Shown: positions 44,585 through 54,220 of the stretch, in pieces | Position numbering within the stretch: the first letter of the stretch is position 1 | Layout of the letters: each line of letters starts with the position of its first letter | NCBI RefSeq assembly: GCF_004364935.1 | Contig: NZ_SOBT01000008.1 | Coordinates: 310,001 to 374,000, forward strand | DNA length: 64,000 nucleotides | Direction of reading: 5' to 3' | From: Panacagrimonas perspica | Lineage (GTDB): Bacteria; Pseudomonadota; Gammaproteobacteria; Nevskiales; Nevskiaceae | Program-made: the position numbers and the translations under genes | The notes under the pieces: model-generated | Seen by the model: only the letters and a program-made list of their open reading frames with translations | What the model was told of the DNA's origin: nothing | Databases searched by the model: none

Positions 44585-46069
44585 TCAGTAGACGTCGCGG
44601 CGGTAGCGCCCTTCGATTCGCAGCTGCTCCACGGCTTGCGCACCCAGCGCCTCCACCAGCGCAGCGTCGACGCCCGGCGCCATGCCTTGCAGGCTGCCGC
44701 AGACGTAGATCGCCGCGCCCTGCGCGATCCACTCGCGCATCGTCGCCGCCGTGTCCGCGACCAGATGCTGCACGTAGCGGCCCGTGGGCGCGTCACGCGA
44801 GAACGCCAGGTCCAGGCGCGACAACTCGCCCCGCGCAAGCCAGGTCTCCAGCTCTTTGCCGAAATGCAGGTCGTGCGCCCGCGTGCGCTCGCCGAACAGC
44901 AGCCAGTTGCGATGCCGGCCCTGCGCCACGCGCTGCCTGAGATGTGCGCGCAGTCCGGCGATGCCGGTGCCGTTGCCCACGAGGATCATCGGGCGATCGT
45001 CGTCGGGCGCATGGAACGAGGTGTTGCGCCGGACGCGCAGCCCCAGCGTGTCGCCGACGGCGCACTGCGCGGTGAGCCAGCCCGAGCCCAGACCCGGCGT
45101 GCCGTCGGGATGCTGAACTTGTCGCACCAGCAGTTCGATCGCGCCGTCCGCCGGAATCGAGGCGATCGAATATTCGCGATGAGGCCGATCGCTGCCGATG
45201 GGACCGGGCAGCACTTCGACGATGTCGCCGGCTGCCCACGCCGCGCCAGGCGCCTGCGGCTCGATGCGGACATGCACGGCGGGCGCACCCGGGCTGCCGG
45301 CGTTGAGTACGCGACGCTGCACGAGGCGCCAGGCTTCGTAGGCGGGTGGGCTCCAGTCGGCCGCATCGCTGCTTCCGCCGAGCAAGGTCAGCTGGTGCTG
45401 CCAATGGCGCAGCGCACCTTCGTCGCCATCGTCGACCTCGACGGTGTCGAACAGCGGCGTCGCGCCCTGTGCCCGCAGCCAATGATCGAGCGCGCGACCG
45501 AAGCCGCAGAAACTCTCATAGGCGCTGTCGCCGAGCGCGAGCAGGCCGAATTGCAGGCGCGGCATCGGGACGGCCTGCTGCATGGTGTCGCGCACGAAGG
45601 CATACGCATCGTCGGGGGCGTCGCCTTCGCCGGTCGTGCTGACGACGAACAGCACGCGCGAGGCGCTTGCCAGCAGCGCGGCGTCCACCGACGCCAGGCC
45701 CAGGCGACGCACGCGGGCGACGCCGCCGGCGGCGAGGGCATCCGCGGTCTTCGCGGCGAGCGCTTCCGCAGTCCCGGTCTGGCTGGCGTGGATGACCAGC
45801 ACGTCATCGGCGAGCACCGCGCCCGCCACCGTGGTGTTTCGGGTAGCGGACGACGCGCGTCGCCAGGTGCGGGCGACGAAGTAGAGACAGAACGCGAGAT
45901 AGGCGGCCGCTGCGCCCACCGACATCGTGATGCGCCCGGCGGCGACATCGACGCGCGGAACTTCGAGGCCGTTCCAGTGGAACAGCAGCATCGCCAACGC
46001 GCCCAGCAACAGCATGACGAGGGCCTGGCCGGCGAGCGGCAACGCCGTCCGCCATCGCGTGCTGATCAT
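44585..46069 (-). CDS. Membrane-anchored diflavin (sulfite-reductase-type) reductase
   Basis: The 494-residue product has two N-terminal membrane helices (ALVMLLLGALAMLLFHW; GAAAAYLAFCLYFVA), a flavodoxin-like FMN domain (IHASQTGTAEALAA, VVSTTGEGDAPDD), an FAD domain (HREYSIASIP) and an NAD(P)H domain (ILVGNGTGIAGLRAHL, CGSLQGMAPGVD) ending in DVY, the stacking tyrosine found in CysJ-type enzymes. It moves electrons from NADPH through FAD and FMN to the membrane. As the last gene of the iron operon it probably feeds the PepSY/DUF2271 partners for extracytoplasmic iron or flavin reduction. Confidence 0.88.
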   Translation of the reverse strand: MISTRWRTALPLAGQALVMLLLGALAMLLFHWNGLEVPRVDVAAGRITMSVGAAAAYLAFCLYFVARTWRRASSATRNTTVAGAVLADDVLVIHASQTGTAEALAAKTADALAAGGVARVRRLGLASVDAALLASASRVLFVVSTTGEGDAPDDAYAFVRDTMQQAVPMPRLQFGLLALGDSAYESFCGFGRALDHWLRAQGATPLFDTVEVDDGDEGALRHWQHQLTLLGGSSDAADWSPPAYEAWRLVQRRVLNAGSPGAPAVHVRIEPQAPGAAWAAGDIVEVLPGPIGSDRPHREYSIASIPADGAIELLVRQVQHPDGTPGLGSGWLTAQCAVGDTLGLRVRRNTSFHAPDDDRPMILVGNGTGIAGLRAHLRQRVAQGRHRNWLLFGERTRAHDLHFGKELETWLARGELSRLDLAFSRDAPTGRYVQHLVADTAATMREWIAQGAAIYVCGSLQGMAPGVDAALVEALGAQAVEQLRIEGRYRRDVY

Positions 46070-47055
46070 TCGAGCATCGCGCTCGCGGCGCGGCTCACGC
46101 GCTCCGTCATTCGTCCTGCAGGATCGCGCGAGACGAAGAGTGCGGCCAGCTCGAGTGCGTCGGCGTACGCGATGCCGGCTTCCACGCCGAGCACCGACAG
46201 CACCGTGGCCAGGACATCGGCCTGCGCGCAGCTCGGATGCATCACGCTCACCGACGCCGGTGCATGCGCGACGGGGCGTCCGGTGCGCGGGTCCAGCGTG
46301 TGCGCATAGCGCGCGCCCTGATGCTCGAAGAACTGGCGATAGTCACCGGAGGTGGCCACCGACAGTCCGTGCAGCGCCACCAGCGTGCGCTCGCCGGATC
46401 CGTCCGGATTCTCCAGCTCGCCCCACCACGGCGAGCCGTCGGTGTTCCAGCCGCCGCCGCGCAGCTCGCCGCCGATCTCGACAAGGAAATGCTCGAGGCC
46501 GAGAGCCAGCAGGCGCTCGGCGACGACGTCCACCGCGTAACCCTTGGCGATGCACGACAGGTCGAGTTCGATGCCGCCCGGTTGCAGCACGCGGTGGTTC
46601 GCCTCGTCGATCTCGAGTCGCTGCCATCCGCAACGTGCGCGTGCCCGTTCGATGTCCGCGTCGCAGGGAGGCGCGTTGCGCTTGCCAGCCGGGCCGAAGC
46701 CCCACAGGTTCACCAGCGCGCCGACCGTGGGATCACAAGCGCCATTCGACCTGCGCGCCGCATCCAGCGCGCTGCGCAGCACGTCGAAGAACGCGGCGGG
46801 GATCGGCTGCCAGGTTCCCGCCGGGCGACGGTTGAAGATGCCCAGATCGGAATCCGGCGCCCAGTGACTCATCTGCGCGTCGAGACGGTCCAGCGTCTGC
46901 TGGAGGTCCTGGCGCAGCCAGCTCTGCGGCGGAAGGTCGCTGCAGAGCCGGACGCGCCAGTCCGTGCCCATCGTGCGGCCACGCAGCTCGCACGCGTCGC
47001 CGCGTGCACTGGCGGCCGACGGCGTGATCTGCTGCGGAATCAGGACGCGGTTCAT
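46066..47055 (-). CDS. apbE: FAD:protein FMN transferase ApbE
   Basis: The 329-residue protein has family motifs in order: RTMGTDWRVRL near residue 28, DPTVGALVNLWGFGP, LDLSCIAKGYAVD, FLVEIGGELRG and YAHTLDPRTGRPV. It transfers FMN from FAD to a threonine of target proteins (consensus D-x-x-S/T-x-A-T/S). No signal peptide or lipobox can be seen at the N terminus, although targets of such operons are usually periplasmic. A four-base overlap joins it to the reductase. The DUF2271 protein in the same operon has a matching D-G-I-S-S-A-T site. Confidence 0.92.
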   Translation of the reverse strand: MNRVLIPQQITPSAASARGDACELRGRTMGTDWRVRLCSDLPPQSWLRQDLQQTLDRLDAQMSHWAPDSDLGIFNRRPAGTWQPIPAAFFDVLRSALDAARRSNGACDPTVGALVNLWGFGPAGKRNAPPCDADIERARARCGWQRLEIDEANHRVLQPGGIELDLSCIAKGYAVDVVAERLLALGLEHFLVEIGGELRGGGWNTDGSPWWGELENPDGSGERTLVALHGLSVATSGDYRQFFEHQGARYAHTLDPRTGRPVAHAPASVSVMHPSCAQADVLATVLSVLGVEAGIAYADALELAALFVSRDPAGRMTERVSRAASAMLE

Positions 47056-47087
47056 GCGCTACGCGTGACGACGAGGTGGATTCGCGC

Positions 47088-47912
47088 TCAGGGCGAGAGC
47101 ACTTCGACGACGGCGGTGTAGGCCGTGCGACGCTGCTTGGCCGGTGCGGTGGTGGCCTTCTCGTCGCTGACCGATGCCGACATCCAGTACAGGCCGGGCG
47201 TCTTCCAGTCGATGGCGAACTTGCCGTCCTTGTCGGTCTTGAGTTCGAGCGCGTCCACCGAGCTGCGATAGCGCACGCCGTCCGCGATGATCTCCACTTC
47301 CACATCGGCGGCCGGCTTGCCGTCGAGCAGGAACTGGAACTTCGCTTCCTCGCCGACATAGAGGTCGGTGATGCTCTGCAGCGGCACCAGTTCCAGCCCG
47401 ACGCCGGTGGGCTTGAGCGCGGTGTCGTTCGGCTTGCCGGCGGTCGCGAATGTCACCAGCTGCGTCAGCGACTCGGTGACGGCGAGCTTCTCGGCGTTGG
47501 CCGGCACTTCCTTGGCGAAGCCTTCGGCCGTGAAGGCCTGGCCGCGCGGCGGATAGGACTTGCGCTGACCCTTTTCTTCCCAGCGCGCCGAAACTCCCGA
47601 ATTGACGATGGCGACCTTGTACGTGCCGGCCTGGTTGAGCTGCACGTCGAAGCTGCTGCGCAGCTTGCCGGTGCTCGCGTTCTCGGGCTGCACCTTGCTG
47701 CCGTCCGGCGCCGTGATGACGAGATTGTCCAGACGCATCGCGTTGTGGTCCTTCAGGAACGGGTCCGTCGAGGTGGCCGCATCCACGGTGATCCACTGGC
47801 CCACGCTGAGCACGGTCTTGGACGGTTCGAGCCAGCCCTTGTGCGCGGACGCGGCGAAGGGCAGGGCGGCAACGGCGAGCGCGAGTGCGAGCTTCTTCAT
47901 CGTGATCTTCAT
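47088..47912 (-). CDS. Periplasmic DUF4198-family protein
   Basis: The 274-residue product has a signal peptide (KKLALALAVAALPFAASAH, cut near residue 23) directly followed by KGWLEPSKTVLSVGQ, typical of DUF4198 proteins. The mature part is two beta-rich, Ig-like halves (VTVDAAT-type strands; FLLDGKPAADVEVEII...RYRS). DUF4198 proteins occur in metal uptake and reduction operons and are thought to bind metal or interact with receptors. The N-terminal His of the mature chain could be a metal ligand, as in copper-binding proteins; that is speculative. GGAGA precedes the start. Confidence 0.85.
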   Translation of the reverse strand: MKITMKKLALALAVAALPFAASAHKGWLEPSKTVLSVGQWITVDAATSTDPFLKDHNAMRLDNLVITAPDGSKVQPENASTGKLRSSFDVQLNQAGTYKVAIVNSGVSARWEEKGQRKSYPPRGQAFTAEGFAKEVPANAEKLAVTESLTQLVTFATAGKPNDTALKPTGVGLELVPLQSITDLYVGEEAKFQFLLDGKPAADVEVEIIADGVRYRSSVDALELKTDKDGKFAIDWKTPGLYWMSASVSDEKATTAPAKQRRTAYTAVVEVLSP

Positions 47913-47923
47913 GTCGGGTCTCC

Positions 47924-48514
47924 TCAGGGCTTGATGTCGAGGCTCAGCGCACCGAGTTCGCGCGAGCCCTGTGCCTTCAGCTGTGCGGCCTTTGCAGCAG
48001 GCCACGTGAACGGAATCTCGAGCAGTTCGCGGCCGCCTTCTTCGCGCGCGGCTTCGACCATCAGCTTGTACTGGCCCGGAGCGAGATCCGGGAACGGCGC
48101 CTTGCCGGAACTGAAGTTCAGCTCGTGCACGCCGGCGGCACGCGTCGCGCTGCTGATGCCGTCCGCCGGCATCGTCATTTCGCGGCCGGTGCGGCGCCAC
48201 CATTGGCGCATGTCGGGCAGCCACTTGGTTCCGCCTTCGGCTGCGCCAGCCGGCGCAGCTCCGCCTGCTGCGGGCATCTGCGCGGCCGCAGGCGCGTTGG
48301 CACGCTTGAGCTGATACCAGACCGCGAGGTTGGCGGCGACCGTGCGGTCTTCGCGTTCGATCCACGCCGCCACGTACGGGCGGTGATATTCGGCCACGTC
48401 CAGACGGGGCAGTTCGATGCCGATCTTGAAGTCGGCGGCCTGTGCCGTGCCTGCGAACAGCGTGCAGAGGGCGAGGGACAGGGGGGTGCGTTTGAGCAAC
48501 GGGGAGGGTCGCAT
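47924..48514 (-). CDS. Periplasmic DUF2271-family protein with flavinylation-like motif
   Basis: The 196-residue product has a signal peptide (TPLSLALCTLFAGTAQAA, cut near residue 27). The mature part is DUF2271-like: IGIELPRLDVAEYHRPYVAA, WYQLKRA and KWLPDMRQWWRR. It contains D118-G-I-S-S-A-T124, which fits the ApbE target consensus D-x-x-S/T-x-A-T/S; T124 would be the FMN-bearing residue. ApbE is encoded two genes downstream. It may therefore be a periplasmic flavoprotein that passes electrons to ferric iron. The flavinylation is a prediction and not established for this protein. Confidence 0.83.
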   Translation of the reverse strand: MRPSPLLKRTPLSLALCTLFAGTAQAADFKIGIELPRLDVAEYHRPYVAAWIEREDRTVAANLAVWYQLKRANAPAAAQMPAAGGAAPAGAAEGGTKWLPDMRQWWRRTGREMTMPADGISSATRAAGVHELNFSSGKAPFPDLAPGQYKLMVEAAREEGGRELLEIPFTWPAAKAAQLKAQGSRELGALSLDIKP

Positions 48515-48538
48515 CGGGAGAGGTCTCGTCGAGTCTCG

Positions 48539-49192
48539 CTAGTGGACAAACAGAAGGATGAGGATCAGCGGCAGCACCACGCCGAGCACGACCAGCGGCC
48601 ACGTTGCCGGGCGGCGCGCCGCGTGGATCTGCAGCAGGCACAAACCGGTGATCGCGAAGACCAGGCAGGCCACCGCGAAGATGTCGATGAACCAGCCCCA
48701 CATCGCGCCCGCGTTGCGGCCCTTGTGGAGGTCGTTGAAGTAGGAGATCCAGCCGCGATCGGTGGTCTCGTATTCGGCCTCGCCACTTGCGAGATCGATG
48801 TTGACCCAGCCGTCGCCGCCGGGACGCGGCAGCGACAGGTAGATCTCGTCCTCGTTCCACTCGGCCTTGCGCGTGCCGGCTGGCAGCGACCATGTCGTCT
48901 CGAGCCATGCGGCGAGCGCAGGCGGAAGCTCGGCTTCGCCATTGAGCTTCTGCTCGACGATCTTCTCGAGCAACGGAGCGGGCACGGTCGCAGTGAGATT
49001 CACGACCTCCGGGCTGGACTTGATCTGCGATGCGTGGTTGAGCGTGATGCCGGTGATCGAGAACAGGATCAGGCCGACCAGACTCGTCGCGGCGCTGATC
49101 CAGTGCCACTGGTGCAGCGTCTTGAGCCAGTACGCCCGCGCCGCCGATTTCGGCGCGGCCGTGGCTGCGGCGGGCGAGGGAGCAGGACTCAT
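48539..49192 (-). CDS. PepSY-associated membrane protein
   Basis: The 217-residue product has an N-terminal cytoplasmic Ala/Pro segment, a first membrane helix (ISAATSLVGLILFSITGITL, with upstream HQWHW), a periplasmic PepSY-like domain, then DLHKGRNAGAMWGWFIDIFA running into a second helix and a third at the C terminus (LVVLGVVLPLILILLF). Conserved His residues in HQWHW and DLHKG could hold heme or quinone, as in related PepSY redox proteins. It likely relays electrons from the diflavin reductase across the membrane. The Trp/His pattern and operon place support this. Confidence 0.87.
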   Translation of the reverse strand: MSPAPSPAAATAAPKSAARAYWLKTLHQWHWISAATSLVGLILFSITGITLNHASQIKSSPEVVNLTATVPAPLLEKIVEQKLNGEAELPPALAAWLETTWSLPAGTRKAEWNEDEIYLSLPRPGGDGWVNIDLASGEAEYETTDRGWISYFNDLHKGRNAGAMWGWFIDIFAVACLVFAITGLCLLQIHAARRPATWPLVVLGVVLPLILILLFVH

Positions 49193-49208
49193 GCTCGCCG
49201 GGGAGCGC

Positions 49209-49634
49209 TCAGGGCGTGGAGTGAGAAGGATCGGTCACGAAACCGATCTTGCTCAGGCCATTCTTCGCGGCCTCGCTCATCACCTGGGCGATGGTCTCGT
49301 AGCGCGCGTTGCGGTCGGCGTGGATATGGATCTCCGGATGTGTCGGCAGCTCGCCGGCCGCGTGCATGCGCTGGCCGAGGAGGACGTCGTCGACGACCTC
49401 TCCATTCCAGAACACCGTGCCCTGACCGTCGATGGCGAGCTGCACGTTGTCCACCTTGAGCACGTTGGGACTGCTCTCGGCCTTGGGCAGGTCGATCTTC
49501 ACGGCGTGCGTGAGCAGCGGCGCCGTGATGATGAAGATCACCAGCAGCACGAGCATGATGTCGACGAGCGGGATCACGTTGATCTCCGCCATCGGAGCGG
49601 AGTTGGGCGTGGAATTGAAACTGCCGAAAGCCAT
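49209..49634 (-). CDS. exbD: Biopolymer transport protein ExbD
   Basis: The 141-residue protein has the ExbD pattern: a short cytoplasmic start (NSTPNSAPMAEINVIPLVDI), one membrane helix with the proton-carrying Asp in PLVDIMLVLLVIFIITAPLL, and a periplasmic domain ending in IGFVTDPS. With ExbB it forms the motor that uses proton motive force to energise TonB. It starts 3 bp after exbB. Confidence 0.95.
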   Translation of the reverse strand: MAFGSFNSTPNSAPMAEINVIPLVDIMLVLLVIFIITAPLLTHAVKIDLPKAESSPNVLKVDNVQLAIDGQGTVFWNGEVVDDVLLGQRMHAAGELPTHPEIHIHADRNARYETIAQVMSEAAKNGLSKIGFVTDPSHSTP

Positions 49635-49637
49635 GGC

Positions 49638-50372
49638 TCAGGCTCGCTTGAGCGGCGCGACGTTCGCGGCCGTGATCTGGCCGTCGATCTTGGCGCCGGT
49701 GGTCAGGAACGTGAACAGGTCGTGCGCGAAGGAATCCAGACGCGACAGTGTCAGGCGGTTGGCGCGCACGATGAAGTTGTAGCCGAGCACCGCAGGGATG
49801 GCCACGGCAAGACCGATGGCCGTCATGATCAGCGCCTCGCCGACCGGGCCGGCGACCTTGTCGAGCGTGCCGGCGCCGCTCATGCCGATGGCGACGAGCG
49901 CGTGGTAGATGCCCCACACCGTGCCGAGCAATCCCACGAAAGGCGCGGTCGCACCGATCGACGCCAGGATCGTCAGGCCGGATTCCATCTTCGCGGTGTC
50001 TTCGTCGATCGTGCGCTTGAGGATGCGCGTGATGAAGTCCGGCACCGAGCCGGCCTCGTCCAGCTTGTTCGCGCCGTGGCGCGCGTGGTGACGGCTCGCC
50101 ACCAGCCCGTGATAAGCCAGGTGGGCGAAAGGCTCGCGCGGATGGTTGGCCTCGACGTGCTGCGCGACTTCGTCGAGCGACGGCGCGTTCCAGAAGAAAT
50201 CGAGAAACTTCATCGAGCGCCGGCGCATGATGCGGATGCCCACCGCCTTGGTCAGGATCAGGTACCAGCTGGCGATCGACGCGATCAGCATCGTGATCAG
50301 GATGAACTTCGCCACCCCATCCGCGTGGGTGAGGAAGTGGGCGAAGCCCATCGAAGACGTTGCGTCGGTCAT
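49638..50372 (-). CDS. exbB: MotA/TolQ/ExbB proton-channel protein ExbB
   Basis: The 244-residue protein has three membrane helices: one near the N terminus (FILITMLIASIASWYLIL) and two in the conserved core (LTILASIGATAPFVGLLGTV; GPVGEALIMTAIGLAVAIPA). The sequence GLLGTVWGIYHALVAIG is the family signature. It is longer at its N terminus than TolQ. It forms the pentameric scaffold of the TonB motor with ExbD. Placement directly after tonB confirms the ExbB rather than TolQ assignment. Confidence 0.95.
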   Translation of the reverse strand: MTDATSSMGFAHFLTHADGVAKFILITMLIASIASWYLILTKAVGIRIMRRRSMKFLDFFWNAPSLDEVAQHVEANHPREPFAHLAYHGLVASRHHARHGANKLDEAGSVPDFITRILKRTIDEDTAKMESGLTILASIGATAPFVGLLGTVWGIYHALVAIGMSGAGTLDKVAGPVGEALIMTAIGLAVAIPAVLGYNFIVRANRLTLSRLDSFAHDLFTFLTTGAKIDGQITAANVAPLKRA

Positions 50373-50382
50373 GTGCAGGAAC

Positions 50383-51126
50383 TCAGGAGGTTTTCAGCTC
50401 GAAGGTGAGGGGCACGAGCACGGCGGCCGAGATGGCGCGATCGCCCTGCTTGGCGGGTACGAATTTCCACTTGCGCACGGCGTCGAGCGCGGCGCGGTCC
50501 AGGCGGCTGTAGCCGCTGCTGCTCTGCACCTCGATGGACTTGGACTGGCCGTGTTCGTCGACCAGCACGCGCAGCAGCACGGTCCCGGTCTCGCCCAGGC
50601 GCTTGGAGGCCGAGGGATAGACCGGCGGCGGATTGTCGAGATACGCCGCGACGAAATTCGGCGGAGTGATCGGCGCCGGCGGAGCGGGCGGTGCCGGAGG
50701 GGGCGGCGGCGGTGGTTCGGGAATGACCGGCTCGGGCATCGGCGCGCCCATCTCGGATGGCGTGGCCGTCTCCGCGACGATCATCTGCGGCTTGGGCTTG
50801 GGTTTGACCGGCTCGGGCTTCGGCGGCGGCGGTTCGATCTTGGGCTTGGGCGTCTCGGGCGGCGGCAAGGTGATCAGGCCGACCATGATCGGCGCGACTT
50901 CCACGACGGCCTCTCGCACCGATTCGATCTGCATCAGGCCGAACAGCACGCCGACGTGCAGCGCCACGATCAACGCCATCGCCGGCCAGCGACTCCCTTC
51001 TTCCCAGCCCGGTCCACGGTGCCTGTCGTGCGAAACGGAGGCGAGTGGATTTGCGGACGCCGGCAGCGCAGTGTCCGGAATCTGCGCGTCCTGTTGGTGC
51101 CGGACGACGCTCACAACTCGGCCCAT
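50383..51126 (-). CDS. tonB: Energy transducer TonB
   Basis: The 247-residue product has a cytoplasmic N terminus longer than usual (about 47 residues), a membrane helix ([17 protein letters not shown]), a Pro/Lys/Glu-rich periplasmic spacer (residues about 88-155, repeated P-K-P and P-E-P, then [15 protein letters not shown]), and a C-terminal domain ending with [20 protein letters not shown]. It couples ExbB/ExbD to outer-membrane receptors. Its start lies inside the 3' end of the piuC-like gene (16-bp overlap), so translation is coupled. Confidence 0.95.
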   Translation of the reverse strand: MGRVVSVVRHQQDAQIPDTALPASANPLASVSHDRHRGPGWEEGSRWPAMALIVALHVGVLFGLMQIESVREAVVEVAPIMVGLITLPPPETPKPKIEPPPPKPEPVKPKPKPQMIVAETATPSEMGAPMPEPVIPEPPPPPPPAPPAPPAPITPPNFVAAYLDNPPPVYPSASKRLGETGTVLLRVLVDEHGQSKSIEVQSSSGYSRLDRAALDAVRKWKFVPAKQGDRAISAAVLVPLTFELKTS

Positions 51127-51791
51127 CGACGCAGCAGATTGTGATACGTGCCGGTCAACGCGACCATCGAGGCGTGCCCCGGAACGTCGGCGTTGAGCTG
51201 CTGGATCGCCTTGTCCATCTCGAACAGCAGCGTTCGCTGCCCGTCGTCACGGATCATGCTCTGCACCCAGAAGAAGGCGGCAAAGCGCGTGCCGCGTGTC
51301 ACCGGGCTGACCTCGTGCCGGCTGCTGGCGGGATACAGGAGCAGGTGTCCTGCGGGCAGCTTCACCTTGTGCAGACCAAACGTATCCTCGATGACGAGTT
51401 CGCCGCCCTCGTACTCGTCGGGCTGGCTGAGGAACAACGTCGCGGACAGATCCGTGCGCACGCGGAAAGGCGCCTGGTTGACGTAGCGCACCGCGGTGTC
51501 GATGTGTGCCCCGAAATGTCCGCCGCCCTCGTACCGGTTGAACAGCGGCGGAAACACCTTCAGCGGCAGCGCGGCGGATGTGAACAGCGTGCTGCCGGCG
51601 AGCTTCTGCAACACCAGGTTGCCGAGCTCCTTGGCCAGAGGATGTTCTTCCGTGAGCTGCAGGTTCTGTTTGACGCGCGCGGCCTGATGCCCGGCCGTCA
51701 CCTTCCCGTCCTCCCACGACGCGGCCTCGAGGCGCATTCGAAACTGCGCTACGAGGTTTGCGTCGAGGAGGTCGGGGATCTGCTGCAGCAT
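51111..51791 (-). CDS. PiuC-like PKHD-type Fe(II)/2-oxoglutarate hydroxylase
   Basis: From the ATG at 51791 the product has 226 residues, the standard length for PKHD-type (YbiX/PiuC) hydroxylases. Iron ligands are the H and D of [11 protein letters not shown] and the H of [14 protein letters not shown], which also holds the 2-oxoglutarate-binding Arg. The start [14 protein letters not shown] is usual for the family. PiuC-like proteins are regularly encoded next to catecholate siderophore receptors; the physiological substrate is not settled. It is 32 bp downstream of the receptor gene and overlaps tonB. Confidence 0.92.
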   Translation of the reverse strand: MLQQIPDLLDANLVAQFRMRLEAASWEDGKVTAGHQAARVKQNLQLTEEHPLAKELGNLVLQKLAGSTLFTSAALPLKVFPPLFNRYEGGGHFGAHIDTAVRYVNQAPFRVRTDLSATLFLSQPDEYEGGELVIEDTFGLHKVKLPAGHLLLYPASSRHEVSPVTRGTRFAAFFWVQSMIRDDGQRTLLFEMDKAIQQLNADVPGHASMVALTGTYHNLLRRWAEL

Positions 51792-51823
51792 GTGGGTCGG
51801 GACGAAATGGGCGGGAGCGGCGC

Positions 51824-54220
51824 TCAGAACTTCACGTTGAGCGAGAGCATGTACGAGGCAGGAATGTCCGGAAAGTAACGCTGACCGGAGTTGTTCACGG
51901 AGGCCACGTAGTCCTCGTCGGCGACGTTGTAGGCGTTGAACTGCACGCTGTACATCGGAGTGATGTCGTACGTGGCCATCAGGTCGATGACGGTGTAGTC
52001 CTCGACCTTGAGGATGCCCGCGTTGGCCGCCGTGATCGTTCCGTCGCCGCCAGCGGTCGCCGTTCGCAGCGCCGTGGTGCGGCCCTGCGAGTCGACGTAG
52101 CGGATGCCGCCGCCGACGGTGAGCGGAATCGGCAACTTGTAGGTGGTCCACAGGTTCACGAAATTCTTCGGCGAAAAGTTGATCGCCACGCCGTCCTGCG
52201 GTGACAGCACGTCACCGTTGGCCTGCACGAAGCGGGCGCCGTCCTTCACCTCGGTGTCCTGGTAGGTGTAGCCGAAGCTCAGCTGCCACGCGGACGTGAC
52301 CTGGCCGACCACGCCCACCTCGACGCCCTCGGCGGTCTTCTTGCCGTACTGCACGACGCTGTCGTCGGATTGGCGCGCGAGGTCGTTCTTGTTCTCGCTG
52401 GAGAACAGCGCAAGCGTGGCGGCAACGCGCCCGCCCAGGAAGTCCCATTTGGTGCCGAGTTCGAGGTTCTTCGCTTTCTGCGGGTCCAGGCCCACCGCGT
52501 TGATGTTCGCGTTCGGTGTGCCGGCGGCGTTGGTGGTCGCGGCCTGCAGCGTGAAATTGTCGCCACCCGGCGGACGCAGCGAGTTCGCGTAGGCGACATA
52601 GACGCTGCCGTTGGTCGCGGGCTTGAACAGGACGCCGGTTTTCCAGCTGAAGAGATTGTCCGCGTCTTCGGCGTGTGTCGGCACCAGCGTCCCCGCAGGC
52701 AGCGTCGGGAAGTTCGCGACCGTCGACAGCGCGGTGCTGTCGGTATCCGTCTCGTAGCGTTCCCAGCGTCCACCGGCCGTGAACTGCCAGGCCTCGCCGA
52801 GCTTGATCGTGTCGAACAGATACAACGCGCCGGTGTTGGTGCTGCCGTCCGTGTAGACACCATTTCGCGCGAGTTGCACGCCGGGGTCGTTCGGGTTCGG
52901 GTTGTAGAGGTTTGCCGCGACCTGGGTCTGGCCGGCGACGACGGCGAGCGTCGGGGTGTATTGCGATTCGTGGATGAGCTCGAACCCGGTGCTGACGTCG
53001 TGAGTCACCGGGCCGGTCTGGATCGCGCGGAACTGCAGGTTGGTCTGGTTGGTGAGCAGCTCGTTCTCGCGGTAGCTGGCCTGGCGTGAACGATTCACGG
53101 TCCAGGTATCCGGATCGTCGCGAAGCACCGGTGGCTGGCCAGCGGTGGGATTTGCATCGGAAACGATGGGCGCCTGCAGCGGCGCACTGAGCACGCGCTT
53201 CTGATCGGTCTTGCTGTAGCGCGAGGTGTTGCGAATCACCACGGCAGGGGTGAGGTCGTGTTCGACGCGAACCGTGAACATGTTCGCGCGGATGTCCTCG
53301 AAGTCGGACTTCAGGCCGTAGAAGTTCTTGCTGTCCACTTCCCTGGGATTCACCACTTCGCCGGTCGAGTTGGCGCCCTCGAGAATCGTGTTGCGCCAGC
53401 CCGAGACGCCAATGGCCGACACGCCGCCGTCGGGCGTGTTGTCCTGGCGAATGTGCTGAGAGAACAGGCTCAGGCGCGTCGCGGTGCCCAGACCGAGCGT
53501 GACGGAGGGCGCCACGCCCCACATTTCACGATCGATCTGCGGACGACCGGCCACACCGCCGTCCTGCGCGACGAGGTTCAGGCGCAGGCCCAGCGACTCA
53601 CCCACGCGCTCGTTGATGTCGCCCGAGATGCGCCGACGGTCCTCTGTGCCGTAACCCACGCTCATGCTGCGCGAATCCTCCGCCAGCGGCGTCTTGCTGA
53701 CGAGGTTGATGTAGCCCGAGGCGTTGCCGCGGCCATTGTCGGCACCCGCGGGTCCCTTGAAGATCTCGACCTGCTCGAGGTTGAACACGTCGCGGACCGC
53801 GGGCGTCAGGTCGCGGATATTGTCGAGAAAGATGCTGCCCTGCGCGTCGAAGCCGCGCATGAAGATGGTGTCACCGCTGGCGGTGTTGCCATTTTCGCCT
53901 GCCTGAAACGTGATGCCCGGCGTGTTGCGCAGAGCGTCGGTCAGGCTCAGTGCGCCCTGGTCGGCGATCACTTCCTTGCGGATGACCGTGACGGTCTGCG
54001 GCGTATTGACCAGCGGCTGCATGAACTTGGGCGACTCGACCTGTTCCGGCTTGTAGGTGTTTTCGGAGTCGCGCTCGTCGACGACCTTGACTTCGGGGAG
54101 CTGGGTCGCTGGCGCGGTCCCGGCGGCAGGGGCGGTGTCCTGCGCGTACGCGACTAGCGGAAGCGAGAACGTGGAGATCAGGGCCACAGCCAGTGGCGTG
54201 CGGCGGAACGTTGCGGTCAT
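51824..54220 (-). CDS. TonB-dependent siderophore receptor, Fiu/catecholate type
   Basis: The 798-residue product has a signal peptide ([20 protein letters not shown]) and a TonB box-like [13 protein letters not shown]. The plug has [19 protein letters not shown] and [20 protein letters not shown], characteristic of catecholate receptors related to Fiu/PiuA. The barrel ends in MLSLNVKF with the terminal Phe. GGGAGC precedes the ATG. It is the first gene of the ten-gene iron operon, closely followed by a PiuC homologue. Iron-dependent repression is expected, but I found only a weak Fur-box resemblance upstream. Confidence 0.94.
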   Translation of the reverse strand: MTATFRRTPLAVALISTFSLPLVAYAQDTAPAAGTAPATQLPEVKVVDERDSENTYKPEQVESPKFMQPLVNTPQTVTVIRKEVIADQGALSLTDALRNTPGITFQAGENGNTASGDTIFMRGFDAQGSIFLDNIRDLTPAVRDVFNLEQVEIFKGPAGADNGRGNASGYINLVSKTPLAEDSRSMSVGYGTEDRRRISGDINERVGESLGLRLNLVAQDGGVAGRPQIDREMWGVAPSVTLGLGTATRLSLFSQHIRQDNTPDGGVSAIGVSGWRNTILEGANSTGEVVNPREVDSKNFYGLKSDFEDIRANMFTVRVEHDLTPAVVIRNTSRYSKTDQKRVLSAPLQAPIVSDANPTAGQPPVLRDDPDTWTVNRSRQASYRENELLTNQTNLQFRAIQTGPVTHDVSTGFELIHESQYTPTLAVVAGQTQVAANLYNPNPNDPGVQLARNGVYTDGSTNTGALYLFDTIKLGEAWQFTAGGRWERYETDTDSTALSTVANFPTLPAGTLVPTHAEDADNLFSWKTGVLFKPATNGSVYVAYANSLRPPGGDNFTLQAATTNAAGTPNANINAVGLDPQKAKNLELGTKWDFLGGRVAATLALFSSENKNDLARQSDDSVVQYGKKTAEGVEVGVVGQVTSAWQLSFGYTYQDTEVKDGARFVQANGDVLSPQDGVAINFSPKNFVNLWTTYKLPIPLTVGGGIRYVDSQGRTTALRTATAGGDGTITAANAGILKVEDYTVIDLMATYDITPMYSVQFNAYNVADEDYVASVNNSGQRYFPDIPASYMLSLNVKF

